NCBI RefSeq assembly: GCF_015831345.1
Contig: NZ_JADWYS010000001.1
Coordinates: forward strand, 3,562,618 to 3,626,617
From: Caenimonas aquaedulcis
GTDB taxonomy: Bacteria > Pseudomonadota > Gammaproteobacteria > Burkholderiales > Burkholderiaceae_C
Length of the DNA: 64,000 nt
Direction: 5' to 3'
Numbering within the stretch: the first letter of the stretch is position 1; the number at the start of each line of letters is the position of its first letter. The position numbers and the translations under genes are program-made. The notes under the pieces are model-generated. The model made no database searches. It saw only the letters and a program-made list of their open reading frames with translations, and was not told where the DNA came from. Below are positions 1 through 8,224 of the stretch, one piece after another.

Positions 1-1138
1 CGCGAAGACGCTCGCCGATTTCGGCGCGGACGTCGTGAAGATCGAGCCCCCGGGCGCGGGCGACCCGCTGCGCAAGTGGCGCCTGCTCAAGGACGGCACC
101 TCCATCTGGTGGCAGGTGCAGTCGCGCAACAAGCGCTCGCTCGCCCTCGATTTGAAGGATGCGCAGGCACAGGAGATCGTGCGCAGGCTGGCCTCGGAAG
201 CCGACGTGCTGATCGAGAATTTCCGCCCCGGCGCGATGGAGGGATGGGGCCTGTCACCGGATGCCCTGATGGCGATCAACCCGCGCCTGATCGTCCTGCG
301 CATCAGCGGGTACGGACAAACCGGGCCCTATCGCGACCGGCCCGGGTTCGGCGTCGTCGCCGAAGCCATGGGCGGCTTGCGCCACCTCACTGCCGAGCCT
401 GGCCGCGTGCCGGTTCGCGTGGGTGTTTCGATCGGCGACACGCTGGCCGCCTTGCACGGCGTGATCGGCATCCTGCTGGCGCTGCAGCACCGGCACGCCT
501 CCGGCAAGGGCCAGGTGATCGACGTGGCGCTGTACGAGGCCGTGTTCAATTGCATGGAAAGCCTGTTGCCCGAGTACAGCGCGTTCGGCGCGGTGCGCGG
601 CGCGGCAGGCAGCGCGCTGCCGGGCATCGCACCCAGCAACGCCTACCTGTGCAGCGACGGCGGCTACGCGCTCATCGCCGGCAACGGCGACAGCATCTTC
701 AAGCGCCTGGCCGCCGTCATCGGCCGCCATGAATTCGCCACCGATCCCGAACTGGCGGACAACGCTGGGCGCGTCGCCCATGTCGAACGTATCGATGCAG
801 CCATCGGCGATTGGACGGCCGCCCGCACCGTGGACGAAGTTCTGGCGGCCCTCGACAAGGCCGGCGTCCCCGCCGGCCGCATCTACACCGTCGCCGACAT
901 CGCGGCCGATCCGCACTACGCCGCGCGCGGCATGCTGGAGAGCGTGCGCATGGACGACGGCAGCGAGATCACCGTACCTGGCGTGGTGCCAAAGCTGTCC
1001 GCGACGCCCGGCGGCCACCGCCGCAATGCGCCGCTCGCGGTGGGCCAGGACACCGACGACGTGCTGCGCGAAGTCGGCCTCACGCCGGCGCAGATCGGCG
1101 AACTCAAGGCCCGCGGCATCGTGGGGAACAAGACATGA
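1..1138 (+). CDS. CaiB/BaiF-type (class III) CoA-transferase, 5' end cut by window edge
   Basis: The frame is open from base 2, so the true start lies left of the window. About 378 residues are visible; the family usually has about 400, so only some 20-30 are missing. Family III CoA-transferases move CoA between carboxylic acids in the cytoplasm through an aspartyl-CoA thioester intermediate. Family marks seen are VVKIEPPGAGDPLRKW at the visible N-terminus, GYGQTGPYRDRPGFG, the probable catalytic Asp in GVSIGDTLAALHG, and GQVIDVALYEAVF. The stop overlaps the next start (ATGA), so it is translationally coupled to an HMG-CoA-lyase-like gene, and a Bug receptor follows. This suggests uptake, CoA activation and cleavage of an unidentified organic acid. 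The substrate is not predictable. Confidence 0.93.
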   Translation, partial: AKTLADFGADVVKIEPPGAGDPLRKWRLLKDGTSIWWQVQSRNKRSLALDLKDAQAQEIVRRLASEADVLIENFRPGAMEGWGLSPDALMAINPRLIVLRISGYGQTGPYRDRPGFGVVAEAMGGLRHLTAEPGRVPVRVGVSIGDTLAALHGVIGILLALQHRHASGKGQVIDVALYEAVFNCMESLLPEYSAFGAVRGAAGSALPGIAPSNAYLCSDGGYALIAGNGDSIFKRLAAVIGRHEFATDPELADNAGRVAHVERIDAAIGDWTAARTVDEVLAALDKAGVPAGRIYTVADIAADPHYAARGMLESVRMDDGSEITVPGVVPKLSATPGGHRRNAPLAVGQDTDDVLREVGLTPAQIGELKARGIVGNKT

Positions 1139-2046
1139 AGCGAATTCATTTCAACGAAGTCGTGACGCGCGACGGGTTCCAGATGGAGCCGGAGTTCGTC
1201 CCCACCGACGACAAGGTCGCCCTGGTCGACGCGCTCGGCGAATGCGGTTACGCGAAGATCGAGGTGACGTCCTTCACCTCGCCCAGGGCGATCCCGATGC
1301 TGCGCGACGCGGAAGAGGTGATGGGCCGCATCCGCCGCGTGCCCGGTGTGGAGTACTCCGTGCTCGTGCCCAACCTGCGCGGCGCCGAGCGGGCGATGGA
1401 GTCGCGGGCGGACGAGCTCAACCTCGTCATGTCCACTTCCGAAACGCACAACCGCGCGAACCTGCGCATGTCGCGCGAGCAGAGCTTCGCCGGGCTCGCC
1501 GAGGTGATCCGCACGGTGGCAGGCCGCGTGCCGGTGAACGTCTCGCTCTCCACCTGTTTCGGCTGCCCGATGGAAGGCGAGGTGGCGCTGTCGGAAGTGC
1601 TGCGCTGGGCCGCGCGATTTGCCGACTTGGGCGTGCGCGGCCTCACGATCTGCGACACGACCGGCATGGCGCATCCGGCGCAGGTGGGCGACATGGTGGA
1701 AGCGCTGCAGAAGCAGTTCGCGGCGCTGCAGCTGACCCTGCACTTCCACAACACGCGCGGCATGGGCCTCGCGAACGTGCTCGCGGCGGCGCAGGGCGGC
1801 ATCACGCGCTTCGACGGCTCGCTCGGCGGCCTCGGCGGCTGCCCCTATGCGCCCGGCGCGAGCGGCAACATCGCGAGCGAAGACGCGATCCACATGCTGG
1901 ACGCCATGGGCTACGACACCGGCATCGACTTCACGCGGCTGCTCGCGATCGCGCGCGACCTGCCGCGCATCGTGGGGCACACCGTGCCCGGGCAAGTTGC
2001 CAAGGCCGGCCGCATCACGGACCTGCACCCGGCACCCGCCGCCTGA
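1135..2046 (+). CDS. Hydroxymethylglutaryl-CoA lyase-like (HMGL family) enzyme
   Basis: A 303-residue TIM-barrel lyase of the DRE/HMGL family, which cleaves 3-hydroxyacyl-CoA compounds by a retro-Claisen/aldol reaction. Seen: an N-terminal RDGFQ motif (residues 13-17) that carries the catalytic Arg-Asp pair, the metal-binding HFHNTRGMG stretch, and the signature GGLGGCPYAPGASGN, whose Cys belongs to the HMG-CoA lyase loop. The ATG overlaps the stop of the CoA-transferase by 4 bp. Known family relatives act on HMG-CoA or citramalyl-type CoA esters. The neighbouring CoA-transferase suggests that it cleaves the CoA ester formed by that enzyme. True HMG-CoA lyase in leucine breakdown usually has other neighbours, so a different substrate is plausible. 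Confidence 0.92.
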   Translation: MKRIHFNEVVTRDGFQMEPEFVPTDDKVALVDALGECGYAKIEVTSFTSPRAIPMLRDAEEVMGRIRRVPGVEYSVLVPNLRGAERAMESRADELNLVMSTSETHNRANLRMSREQSFAGLAEVIRTVAGRVPVNVSLSTCFGCPMEGEVALSEVLRWAARFADLGVRGLTICDTTGMAHPAQVGDMVEALQKQFAALQLTLHFHNTRGMGLANVLAAAQGGITRFDGSLGGLGGCPYAPGASGNIASEDAIHMLDAMGYDTGIDFTRLLAIARDLPRIVGHTVPGQVAKAGRITDLHPAPAA

Positions 2047-2073
2047 CCCCTCTCACAATTTCCAGGAGACAAC

Positions 2074-3048
2074 ATGACAGCGATTTCCCGTCGCACCCTG
2101 ATCGCGGCCGCCGGATGCGGCGCCGCGGCGCTGGCCCTGCCGGCCTTCGCGCAATTCGCGGGCAAGACGATCACCCTCATCGTGCCGTCCGCCCCGGGCG
2201 GCACCACCGACATCGCGGCGCGCATGCTGGCGGAGCCGCTCGGCAAGCTGCTGCAGGCGTCGGTCGTCGTGGACAACCGCAGCGGCGGCAACGGCAACAT
2301 CGGCGGGCAGATGGTGGCGCGCGCGCCGGCCGACGGCCTGACGCTGCTGGTCCAGTATTCGGGCTACCAGTGCATCACGCCGCTGATCCAGCCGGTGGCC
2401 GGGTTCGACCCGGGCAAGGACCTGAAGCCGATCGGGCACCTGATCGACGCGCCGCAACTGATGGCGGTGCGCGGCAACTTCCCGGCGAACACCTTCGGGG
2501 AATTCCTGAAGTACGTGAAGGCCAACCCCGGCAAGGTGAACTACGCCTCCAGCGGCAATGGCTCGCTGCAGCACGTCACGACGGAGCTGCTGAAGGACCT
2601 CACGCACACCTTCATGACGCACATCCCCTATCGCGGGACGGGCCCGGCGCTGACGGACCTGCTCGCGGGCACGGTCGATTTCACGATCACCACGCCGCCG
2701 CCGCTGCTCGCGCACGTGAAGGCGGGCAAGCTGAAGGCGCTGATGGTGACGGGCAAGAAGCGGCTGGACGCGCTGCCCTCGGTGCCGACGGCGACAGAGG
2801 CCGGCGTGCCGCTGGTCGCGTCGTCCTGGTTCGCGGTCTACGGGCCCAATGGCCTGTCACCGGAGCTCCAGGCGAAGCTGTCCGCGGCGGTCGCGCAGGT
2901 GGTGGAGAGCGAATCGTTCAGGAAGCGCGCCGAGGAGCAGGGCGCGAAGGCGATCCCGATGAACGGCGCCGAGCTGGCCGCACTGGGGGCCAGCGAGCGC
3001 AACATGTGGAACCGCGTGGTGAAGGCGGCGCACATCACCGCGGATTGA
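2074..3048 (+). CDS. Bug/TctC-type periplasmic solute-binding protein
   Basis: A 324-residue extracytoplasmic receptor of the Bug (tripartite tricarboxylate transporter receptor) family, which is greatly expanded in Burkholderiales. The N-terminus is a signal peptide: two arginines (SRRTL), a hydrophobic Ala/Leu core and a probable cut after PAFA near residue 25. Family marks are ITLIVPSAPGGTTDIAAR, the DNRSGGNGNIG loop and VNYASSGNGS. It lies 27 bp after the lyase gene with an AGGAGA ribosome site, so it is the last gene of the catabolic operon. No TctA/TctB membrane genes are adjacent; orphan Bug receptors are common and often share transporters. It probably binds the acid degraded by the two upstream enzymes, which is inferred from position only. 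Confidence 0.94.
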   Translation: MTAISRRTLIAAAGCGAAALALPAFAQFAGKTITLIVPSAPGGTTDIAARMLAEPLGKLLQASVVVDNRSGGNGNIGGQMVARAPADGLTLLVQYSGYQCITPLIQPVAGFDPGKDLKPIGHLIDAPQLMAVRGNFPANTFGEFLKYVKANPGKVNYASSGNGSLQHVTTELLKDLTHTFMTHIPYRGTGPALTDLLAGTVDFTITTPPPLLAHVKAGKLKALMVTGKKRLDALPSVPTATEAGVPLVASSWFAVYGPNGLSPELQAKLSAAVAQVVESESFRKRAEEQGAKAIPMNGAELAALGASERNMWNRVVKAAHITAD

Positions 3049-3060
3049 CAGCAGGGCCGC

Positions 3061-3315
3061 TCAGCTGAGCGACTCGATCAGGTCCACGTACTGCTGCATC
3101 GCGTCGTCGCTGGACGTGCCCTTCAGGCCGTTCCAGGCGTCCCACTTCGCGCGGCCCACCATGTCGCCGAAGCCGGGCTTCTTCTCCGCGTTGTCGCCGG
3201 TGGTGGCCTGCTTGTACAGCGCGTAGATCTTCAGGAGCGTGGCGTTGTCGGGGCGCTCGGAGAGGTTCTTGGAATTGGCGACTGCGGATTCGAACGCGGC
3301 TTTCAGATCGGCCAT
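3061..3315 (-). CDS. Acyl-CoA-binding protein (ACBP)
   Basis: An 84-residue small four-helix protein that binds long-chain acyl-CoA in the cytoplasm and buffers or delivers it to enzymes. It has the family core almost complete: IYALYKQATTGD, then KPGFGDMVGRAKWDAWNGLKG, which includes the Tyr, Lys and Trp residues that contact CoA. Length matches the usual 85-90 residues. It is transcribed away from the wax-ester synthase gene across a 110 bp divergent gap, so a shared control region is possible. Free-standing ACBPs are only patchily present in bacteria. Its position beside WS/DGAT and near an acyl-CoA reductase supports a job in storage-lipid synthesis. Confidence 0.95.
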   Translation of the reverse strand: MADLKAAFESAVANSKNLSERPDNATLLKIYALYKQATTGDNAEKKPGFGDMVGRAKWDAWNGLKGTSSDDAMQQYVDLIESLS

Positions 3316-3425
3316 GGATGCTCCTTGGGGTAACTTCGCGGTATCTTAAGGCGGCGCGGCCACCCAGAATAGGGGACGTTGCCGAATCCGGCAGCCCGCC
3401 CAGACCCCTTCCGGAGGCCGATCGC

Positions 3426-4934
3426 ATGGTGACCCGAATCGTTGCACAGCAAGCCGCCGGCGCCGCGGCCCGCAAGATCCGCAAGGACGCAACGCGCGCC
3501 GCGGGCGGCATGCTCGGCCTCTCCGGCGAGCGCATGACCAAGGTGGACACCGCGTGGCTGCGCATGGATTCGCCGAGCAACCTCATGATGATCGTGGGCG
3601 TGTGGACCCTGCGTCCACGCATTCGCCATGCCGACCTGTGCGAGCGCGTGCAGGAGCGGCTGCTCAAGTACGCGCGATTCCGGCAGCGCGTGGTGGAGGA
3701 CACCGCGGGCGCGACCTGGGTGGAGGATGCGAAGTTCGACATCCAGCGGCACGTGCTGCTCGAGAAGCTGCCGCGCCACTCGAAGGGCGAGGAGCAATTC
3801 GCGCTGCAGGAGCGCGTCGGCGAACTCGCGATGCAGCCGCTCGATCGCCGCCATCCGCTGTGGCAATTCCACCTGGTCGAGGACTACGACGGCGGCAGCG
3901 CGCTGATCGTGCGCATCCATCACTGCATCGCGGACGGCATCGCGCTGATCTCGGTGACGATGTCGCTGGTCGACGGCGGCGCGCCGCCGCCGGAGCGGGC
4001 CCGCAAGGCATCCGCGGCAGGCGCACAGGACTGGATCGCGGACACGCTCATCAAACCCTTCACCGACATGAGCGTCAAGGCGCTGGGCGCGGCGGGCGAG
4101 GGCGCCGTCCGGTCCCTCGGCTTGCTGCGCGATCCGCAGAAAGGCATCGACGGCTCGCTCGACCTCGCCAAGCTCGCCTACCAGGTGGTCAGCGATGCCG
4201 CGGCGCTCGCCCTGATGCCGGACGACTCGAAGACGCGCCTGAAGGGCAAGCCCGGGATGACCAAGCGCGTGGCCTGGTGCGACCCGATCCCGCTGGACGA
4301 AGTGCGCGCGGTCGGCAAGGCGCTCAACTGCTCGATCAACGACGTGCTCCTGAGTTGCGTGGCCGGCGCCATCGGGCAATACCTGAAGTCGCTGGGAGAC
4401 GACATCTCGGGCCAGGAAATCCGGGCCATGATCCCGGTGAACCTGCGGCCCCTGGACCAGGCCTACAAACTCGGCAACCGTTTCGGCCTCGTGCCGCTGG
4501 TGTTGCCCATCGGCATGGAAAACCCGATCGAGCGGGTCTACGAAGTGCGGCGGCGGATGGACGCGCTCAAGGGCAGCACGCAGCCGCTGCTCGCGTTCGG
4601 CATGCTCGCCATCGCGGGCCTTCTCATCAAGCCCGCGCAGGAGGCGATGCTCAACCTCTTCGGCAAGAAGACCACCGCGGTGATGACGAACGTGCCGGGG
4701 CCGCGCGAGAAGCTGAAGTTCCTGGGCTCGACGCTGGAGCAGAGCATGTTCTGGGTGCCGCAGTCCGGCGACATCGGGCTGGGCGTGTCGATCCTCAGCT
4801 ACGGCGGCGGCGTGCAGTTCGGCGTCATCACCGACACCGTGCTGTGCCCCAAGCCGCAGGCGATCATCGACGAATTCGAACCGGAATTCGCCCGGCTCTC
4901 GCTCGTGACCCTGATGCTTCCCTGGGGGGAGTAG
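3426..4934 (+). CDS. WS/DGAT: wax ester synthase / acyl-CoA:diacylglycerol acyltransferase
   Basis: A 502-residue O-acyltransferase that joins acyl-CoA to a fatty alcohol (wax ester) or diacylglycerol (triacylglycerol), working at the membrane or lipid droplet surface. The acyltransfer motif HHxxxDG is present as HHCIADG at residues 165-171. A second family motif follows in the C-terminal half (NDVLLSCVAGAI), then VMTNVPGPREKL. The ATG at 3426 is chosen because the N-terminus then reads as a normal WS/DGAT; the frame is also open from 3318, and a shorter start at 3534 (MTKVDTAWLRMD) is possible. Neighbours are ACBP, a phasin and a fatty acyl-CoA reductase, which together support wax ester formation. 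Confidence 0.93.
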   Translation: MVTRIVAQQAAGAAARKIRKDATRAAGGMLGLSGERMTKVDTAWLRMDSPSNLMMIVGVWTLRPRIRHADLCERVQERLLKYARFRQRVVEDTAGATWVEDAKFDIQRHVLLEKLPRHSKGEEQFALQERVGELAMQPLDRRHPLWQFHLVEDYDGGSALIVRIHHCIADGIALISVTMSLVDGGAPPPERARKASAAGAQDWIADTLIKPFTDMSVKALGAAGEGAVRSLGLLRDPQKGIDGSLDLAKLAYQVVSDAAALALMPDDSKTRLKGKPGMTKRVAWCDPIPLDEVRAVGKALNCSINDVLLSCVAGAIGQYLKSLGDDISGQEIRAMIPVNLRPLDQAYKLGNRFGLVPLVLPIGMENPIERVYEVRRRMDALKGSTQPLLAFGMLAIAGLLIKPAQEAMLNLFGKKTTAVMTNVPGPREKLKFLGSTLEQSMFWVPQSGDIGLGVSILSYGGGVQFGVITDTVLCPKPQAIIDEFEPEFARLSLVTLMLPWGE

Positions 4935-4939
4935 CGCCG

Positions 4940-5407
4940 CTACTCGGCGGAGCTCACCGGCATGTCGCCCAGCCGGGCCGTCGCGAATTCGGCCTCGTAA
5001 TCCTTGGCGAGCGACATCTTCGCGCCCTCCGTCAGGACCTTGCCCGCCAGCTGGAAGATGGCGTGCTCCTCGTCTTCCAGGTGATGGAAGACCTTGTGCT
5101 GCAGCTTCCTGAACTGCGCGATCCACCCGGGCGAGCTGAAGTCCATCTTGTTGAGCTCGTCCACCAGCGAATCCATCTCGTGGTGTTCGGCCATGCCATG
5201 GCGCGCCTGGGCGACGCTTTCGTCGAACCCGATGAGCGGGCTATAGAAGCACCGCTCCTCCGCGATGGCATGGGCCGCGAGCTCGTGCTTCAGCTCGCGA
5301 TACAGGTTGCGGCGCTCGGGCGTGTCGCCGTGGGTGTCCAGCAGCTTCGTGGCCAGCATGCGCTGGGTATCGTGCGACAGGCGCAGGGCTTCGAAGATGT
5401 TCATCAT
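4940..5407 (-). CDS. Hemerythrin HHE-domain protein
   Basis: A 155-residue four-helix protein with a His/Glu pattern typical of hemerythrin-like domains, which bind a di-iron centre and sense or carry oxygen or handle nitric oxide. Candidate ligands are H12 (SHDTQ), the HELAAHAIAEE segment, HGMAEHHEMD in the middle, and HKVFHHLEDEEH in the third helix. Two adjacent Met codons (5407 and 5404) are possible starts. It is the last gene of a minus-strand run (patatin, TetR, TPR protein, hemerythrin) with a 66 bp gap upstream. It converges with WS/DGAT, with only 5 bp between the stops. No direct link to lipid metabolism can be read from the sequence. Confidence 0.88.
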   Translation of the reverse strand: MMNIFEALRLSHDTQRMLATKLLDTHGDTPERRNLYRELKHELAAHAIAEERCFYSPLIGFDESVAQARHGMAEHHEMDSLVDELNKMDFSSPGWIAQFRKLQHKVFHHLEDEEHAIFQLAGKVLTEGAKMSLAKDYEAEFATARLGDMPVSSAE

Positions 5408-5473
5408 GACCGCCGATTGTGGGCAGCGCCGGCTGCCTCGGCTGTAGGCGCGCGCCCCGACCGGGGCTCAGCC

Positions 5474-6247
5474 TCAGTCGTGCAATTCGGCCCGCGCGAG
5501 TTCGACGTCCAGGTGCTCCATCGCGTCCAGCGGCCGGGTGGCGGCCGCCTGTTCGTAGAGGCGGTTGGCATCCTTCAGGCGCTTGTCGCCCTCGAGCATC
5601 AGCATGCCGCTCGCGTACTCGATCAGGCAGATCGCGGAGCCCGGGTTGATCTTCAGCGCGTCCTGGTAGAGCTTCAGGCCGGTCTCGCGTTTCGCACCGT
5701 AGGTCATGCCGCCGATGAGGGAGCCGACCTTGTCGATCACCTCGGCATGGAAAGCCGCGAGCGCGATGTACGCGTCCGCGTGCCGCGGCTCGAGCGTGAT
5801 CGTGCGCTCCAGTGCCTCCTTCACCTTGCTCCCGAGCCCCTGCGCCAGTGCCTTGGCCACGCTGATGCCCTGGCTGTAGCGGCCCAGCGAATAGGCTTGC
5901 CAGTACCAGGCGTTGGGGTTGCCCGGGTCCAGCGCCGCCTGCGCTTCGGCGCGCTGGGCGACTTCCATGAAGAGGTCGAGCTTGGTCTTTTCCTTCTTCT
6001 CGAGGTAGTTCGCGTAGATCGCCTGGGCCTTGTTGGCGGCGGTGATGCCGTGGCCGCCGGCGGCCAGGCCCGCCGCGGCGGCGCCCTGGAAGTCGCCGTT
6101 GTGGAACAGGACCCATGCTTCGAGTACGTCGGCCTGCGTGGGCAGCGGCTCGGCGTCCCCGGCGTGCAGCCGCGCCCATTCCTTCTTCAGGCTTGCCGCG
6201 TTGAACTTGTAGTCGCCCAGGTGGGGAAAGGGAGTCCACTTCGCCAT
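5474..6247 (-). CDS. Tetratricopeptide-like repeat protein of unknown function
   Basis: A 257-residue soluble protein without signal peptide or membrane segment. Helical repeats with TPR spacing are visible, for example ALDPGNPNAWYWQAYSLG, TLEPRHADAYIALAAFHAE and KINPGSAICLIEYASGM, so it is probably a protein-binding scaffold. The start at 6247 gives MAKWTPFPHLGDY; the frame continues further upstream into the TetR gene, but that stretch lacks repeat character and the downstream ATG lies 10 bp after the TetR stop. It belongs to the patatin-TetR-TPR-hemerythrin run. The binding partner is unknown. Confidence 0.8.
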   Translation of the reverse strand: MAKWTPFPHLGDYKFNAASLKKEWARLHAGDAEPLPTQADVLEAWVLFHNGDFQGAAAAGLAAGGHGITAANKAQAIYANYLEKKEKTKLDLFMEVAQRAEAQAALDPGNPNAWYWQAYSLGRYSQGISVAKALAQGLGSKVKEALERTITLEPRHADAYIALAAFHAEVIDKVGSLIGGMTYGAKRETGLKLYQDALKINPGSAICLIEYASGMLMLEGDKRLKDANRLYEQAAATRPLDAMEHLDVELARAELHD

Positions 6248-6257
6248 CTTGTTCCCT

Positions 6258-6920
6258 TCAGGCGCCGGGGCTGCTGTAGGCCGAAACCAGTCCCAGCAGG
6301 TGCATGCGCTGCCCCTGTTCGAGATACGGTGCCAGCAGGTTGAGGACATGGTGCGCGCCGCGCAGCAGGGAGAGCTGCGCGCTTTCGGGCTCCAGCGCGC
6401 GGCGCGGCTCGCGCACGTATTCGTAGCTGAGCCAGTAGGTGATGACGACGACCATGGCGGTCGCGGTGGCCTCCACCTCGCGCGAATCGATATTCACCGC
6501 GCCCGTGCGGCTCATGCCGTCGAGCATGGACTTCACCGCGCGCGTCTTGTTCTTCAGCACCCACTGGAAGTGCGTCTCGAGCCGGCGGTTCTTCGACAGG
6601 AGGTCGTTGAGGTCCCGGTAGAGGAAGCGGTATTGCCAGATCAGCTCGAAGAGCGTGTGCAGGAAGAACCAGGCGTCCTCCACGTCGCGCACGCCGTCGC
6701 TCGCATTGAGCAGCTCCGAAAGCGAATGCTCGTAGCGGTCGAAGAGCGAGTTGATCAGTTCGTCCTTGGCCGGGTAGTGGTAGTAGAGGTTCCCGGGGCT
6801 GATGTTCAGCTCCGCCGAGATCAGCGTGGTGGACACGTTGGGCTCGCCGAAGCGGTTGAACAGGTCGAGCGTGACTTCCAGGATGCGCTCGGCGGTGCGG
6901 CGGGGGGCTTTCTTGGCCAT
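6258..6920 (-). CDS. TetR-family transcriptional regulator
   Basis: A 220-residue repressor-type regulator. The N-terminal helix-turn-helix is clear: ILEVTLDLFNRFGEPNVS, then ISAELNISPGNLYYHYPAKDELI (residues about 12-58). The C-terminal ligand domain is all-helical. The start at 6920 (MAKKAPRR) follows the patatin stop by 4 bp, so the two genes are co-transcribed and the regulator probably controls its own operon. A perfect 17 bp palindrome at 8144-8160, just upstream of the patatin start, is a candidate operator. Members of this family with this N-terminus often control fatty-acid or envelope stress genes; the ligand here is unknown. Confidence 0.92.
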   Translation of the reverse strand: MAKKAPRRTAERILEVTLDLFNRFGEPNVSTTLISAELNISPGNLYYHYPAKDELINSLFDRYEHSLSELLNASDGVRDVEDAWFFLHTLFELIWQYRFLYRDLNDLLSKNRRLETHFQWVLKNKTRAVKSMLDGMSRTGAVNIDSREVEATATAMVVVITYWLSYEYVREPRRALEPESAQLSLLRGAHHVLNLLAPYLEQGQRMHLLGLVSAYSSPGA

Positions 6921-6924
6921 CGCT

Positions 6925-8109
6925 TCAGGCGAGCCGCTGCGTCGTGAGCGCGAGCTCGTCCAGGACACCGTGCAAGGCGGCGACCGCGCGGCCGATCCGC
7001 GCGCGCGGCGGGGGCAACGAGACGAGGTGACGGGTGGCGTCTGCCAGGACGTCGGCGCGCAGCGCGATGCCATGGCGCATGAAGCGCGGCGCCAGGGTCC
7101 CGTGCTGTTCGCGCAGCATCGCGCGGGTGCGCTGGTACGCGTGTTCCGCGAGCTCGCGCCGCCGCCCATAGCCGAAGGTGTTGGCCAGGTACAGCTCCGG
7201 GTCGCGGTGGTCGGGCTCGATCAGCACGATGTCCGTGCGGGGATAGGCGCGCTCGTATTGCTTCATGCCGAGTTCCATGCGCGAATGGATCATCGAGCGG
7301 AAGGTCTGGCTCAGGACGGCCGGCAGCCCGCCGTCCACGATGCGGGGGATCGCGCGCTCCGTGGCATGGAAGGGCACCAGCGGGTTGAGGCACAGCATCA
7401 GGTCCACGCCGTCGTCGAGCGCGACCGAGGCGTGCATCGTCTTCTTCAATGCGCCGTCGACGTAGTAGCGGTCGTCGATCTCCACCGGCGGGAACAACCC
7501 CGGCATCGCGGAGCTGGCCTGCACGGCCCGCGAGATGGGCACGTGGTCCCAGCCCGGGCGGCCGAAGGGCGCGGCATCGCCGCTGTCCAGGTGGGTGGCG
7601 ACCAGCGTGAGCTGGGTGCGCAGTTCGCGAAAGTCGTTGGTGCGGCCCTCGCGCGAGAAGAGGGCCTGCAAGCGCAGATGGATCTGCTCGTTCGAAAAGA
7701 CGCCCGTGGGCAGGGCCGGGCCGAGGCGCTCCAGCGACTGCGCGATGGAACGCCGGCCGGCCGTGGCACTCCACAACGCGGAGGCGGCAGCGCCGGGGAG
7801 CATGATCGCGCGGCGCGCGATCTCGCCAAGGGCCGGGCGCATGAGCCACGAAGGATCGAAGCGGTCCGCTCCCGGGCGATCTTCGATGAAGGCCGCGCAC
7901 AAGGCCCGCGGCGAGATGCCGTTCGCGAGCCCGGCGGCGATGAATCCGCCGGCGGACACGCCGACGTAATGATCCAGCCGGGTGAAGTCCAGGCCGGCGA
8001 GCGATTCCTCCAGGGCGCACAGCGCGCCGATTTCGTAGATCGCGCCCAGCGGCCCGCCTCCGGCAAGCGCCAGCGCGATTTTGGGGGCGGGCGTTTTTCT
8101 GTTCTTCAT
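6925..8109 (-). CDS. Patatin-like phospholipase / lipid acyl hydrolase
   Basis: A 394-residue serine hydrolase with the patatin fold, expected to cleave acyl esters of phospholipids or neutral lipids. The oxyanion loop GGGPLGA lies at residues 17-23, the nucleophile Ser52 in GVSAGG, and the catalytic Asp218 in the DGA motif (YYVDGALKK), giving a complete Ser-Asp dyad. There is no signal peptide, so action is cytoplasmic. It is the first gene of the operon with the TetR regulator. Beside a phasin, WS/DGAT and fatty acyl reductase, a role in mobilising stored lipid is plausible, but this is inferred from context. Confidence 0.92.
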   Translation of the reverse strand: MKNRKTPAPKIALALAGGGPLGAIYEIGALCALEESLAGLDFTRLDHYVGVSAGGFIAAGLANGISPRALCAAFIEDRPGADRFDPSWLMRPALGEIARRAIMLPGAAASALWSATAGRRSIAQSLERLGPALPTGVFSNEQIHLRLQALFSREGRTNDFRELRTQLTLVATHLDSGDAAPFGRPGWDHVPISRAVQASSAMPGLFPPVEIDDRYYVDGALKKTMHASVALDDGVDLMLCLNPLVPFHATERAIPRIVDGGLPAVLSQTFRSMIHSRMELGMKQYERAYPRTDIVLIEPDHRDPELYLANTFGYGRRRELAEHAYQRTRAMLREQHGTLAPRFMRHGIALRADVLADATRHLVSLPPPRARIGRAVAALHGVLDELALTTQRLA

Positions 8110-8143
8110 CTGCGGTCAGTGTAGGGGGCTTGATTCAACGCCG

Positions 8144-8160
8144 TTGCTGCGTCGCAGCAA
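8144..8160. promoter_or_regulatory. Perfect 17 bp palindrome upstream of the patatin-tetR operon
   Basis: TTGCTGCGTCGCAGCAA has 8 bp arms around one T. It lies 35-51 bp upstream of the patatin start, where a repressor would block transcription of the minus-strand operon. It is a candidate operator for the TetR protein of that operon. The core also fits CTGC-N3-GCAG, the motif reported for the polyhydroxyalkanoate regulator PhaR, and the phasin gene is adjacent, so either regulator could bind. Confidence 0.45.
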
Positions 8161-8180
8161 TCGGCGGCCGCAGAAACGCG

Positions 8181-8199
8181 AAAGGCGCCGAAGCGCCTT
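8181..8199 (-). terminator. Possible terminator after the phasin gene
   Basis: A GC-rich hairpin, AAGGCGC-TTCG-GCGCCTT on the minus strand, lies about 25 bp after the phasin stop. The TTCG tetraloop is stabilising, but the following T-run is short and broken (TTTCGCGTTT), so termination may be weak. Confidence 0.45.
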
Positions 8200-8224
8200 G
8201 CGATGTCGATGGGGCGAGGGCCCT

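Noticed and set aside
729..3068. A 779-codon plus-strand frame across the first three genes.
   Set aside because: It is out of frame with three well-supported genes and reads as Arg/Ala/Pro-rich nonsense.
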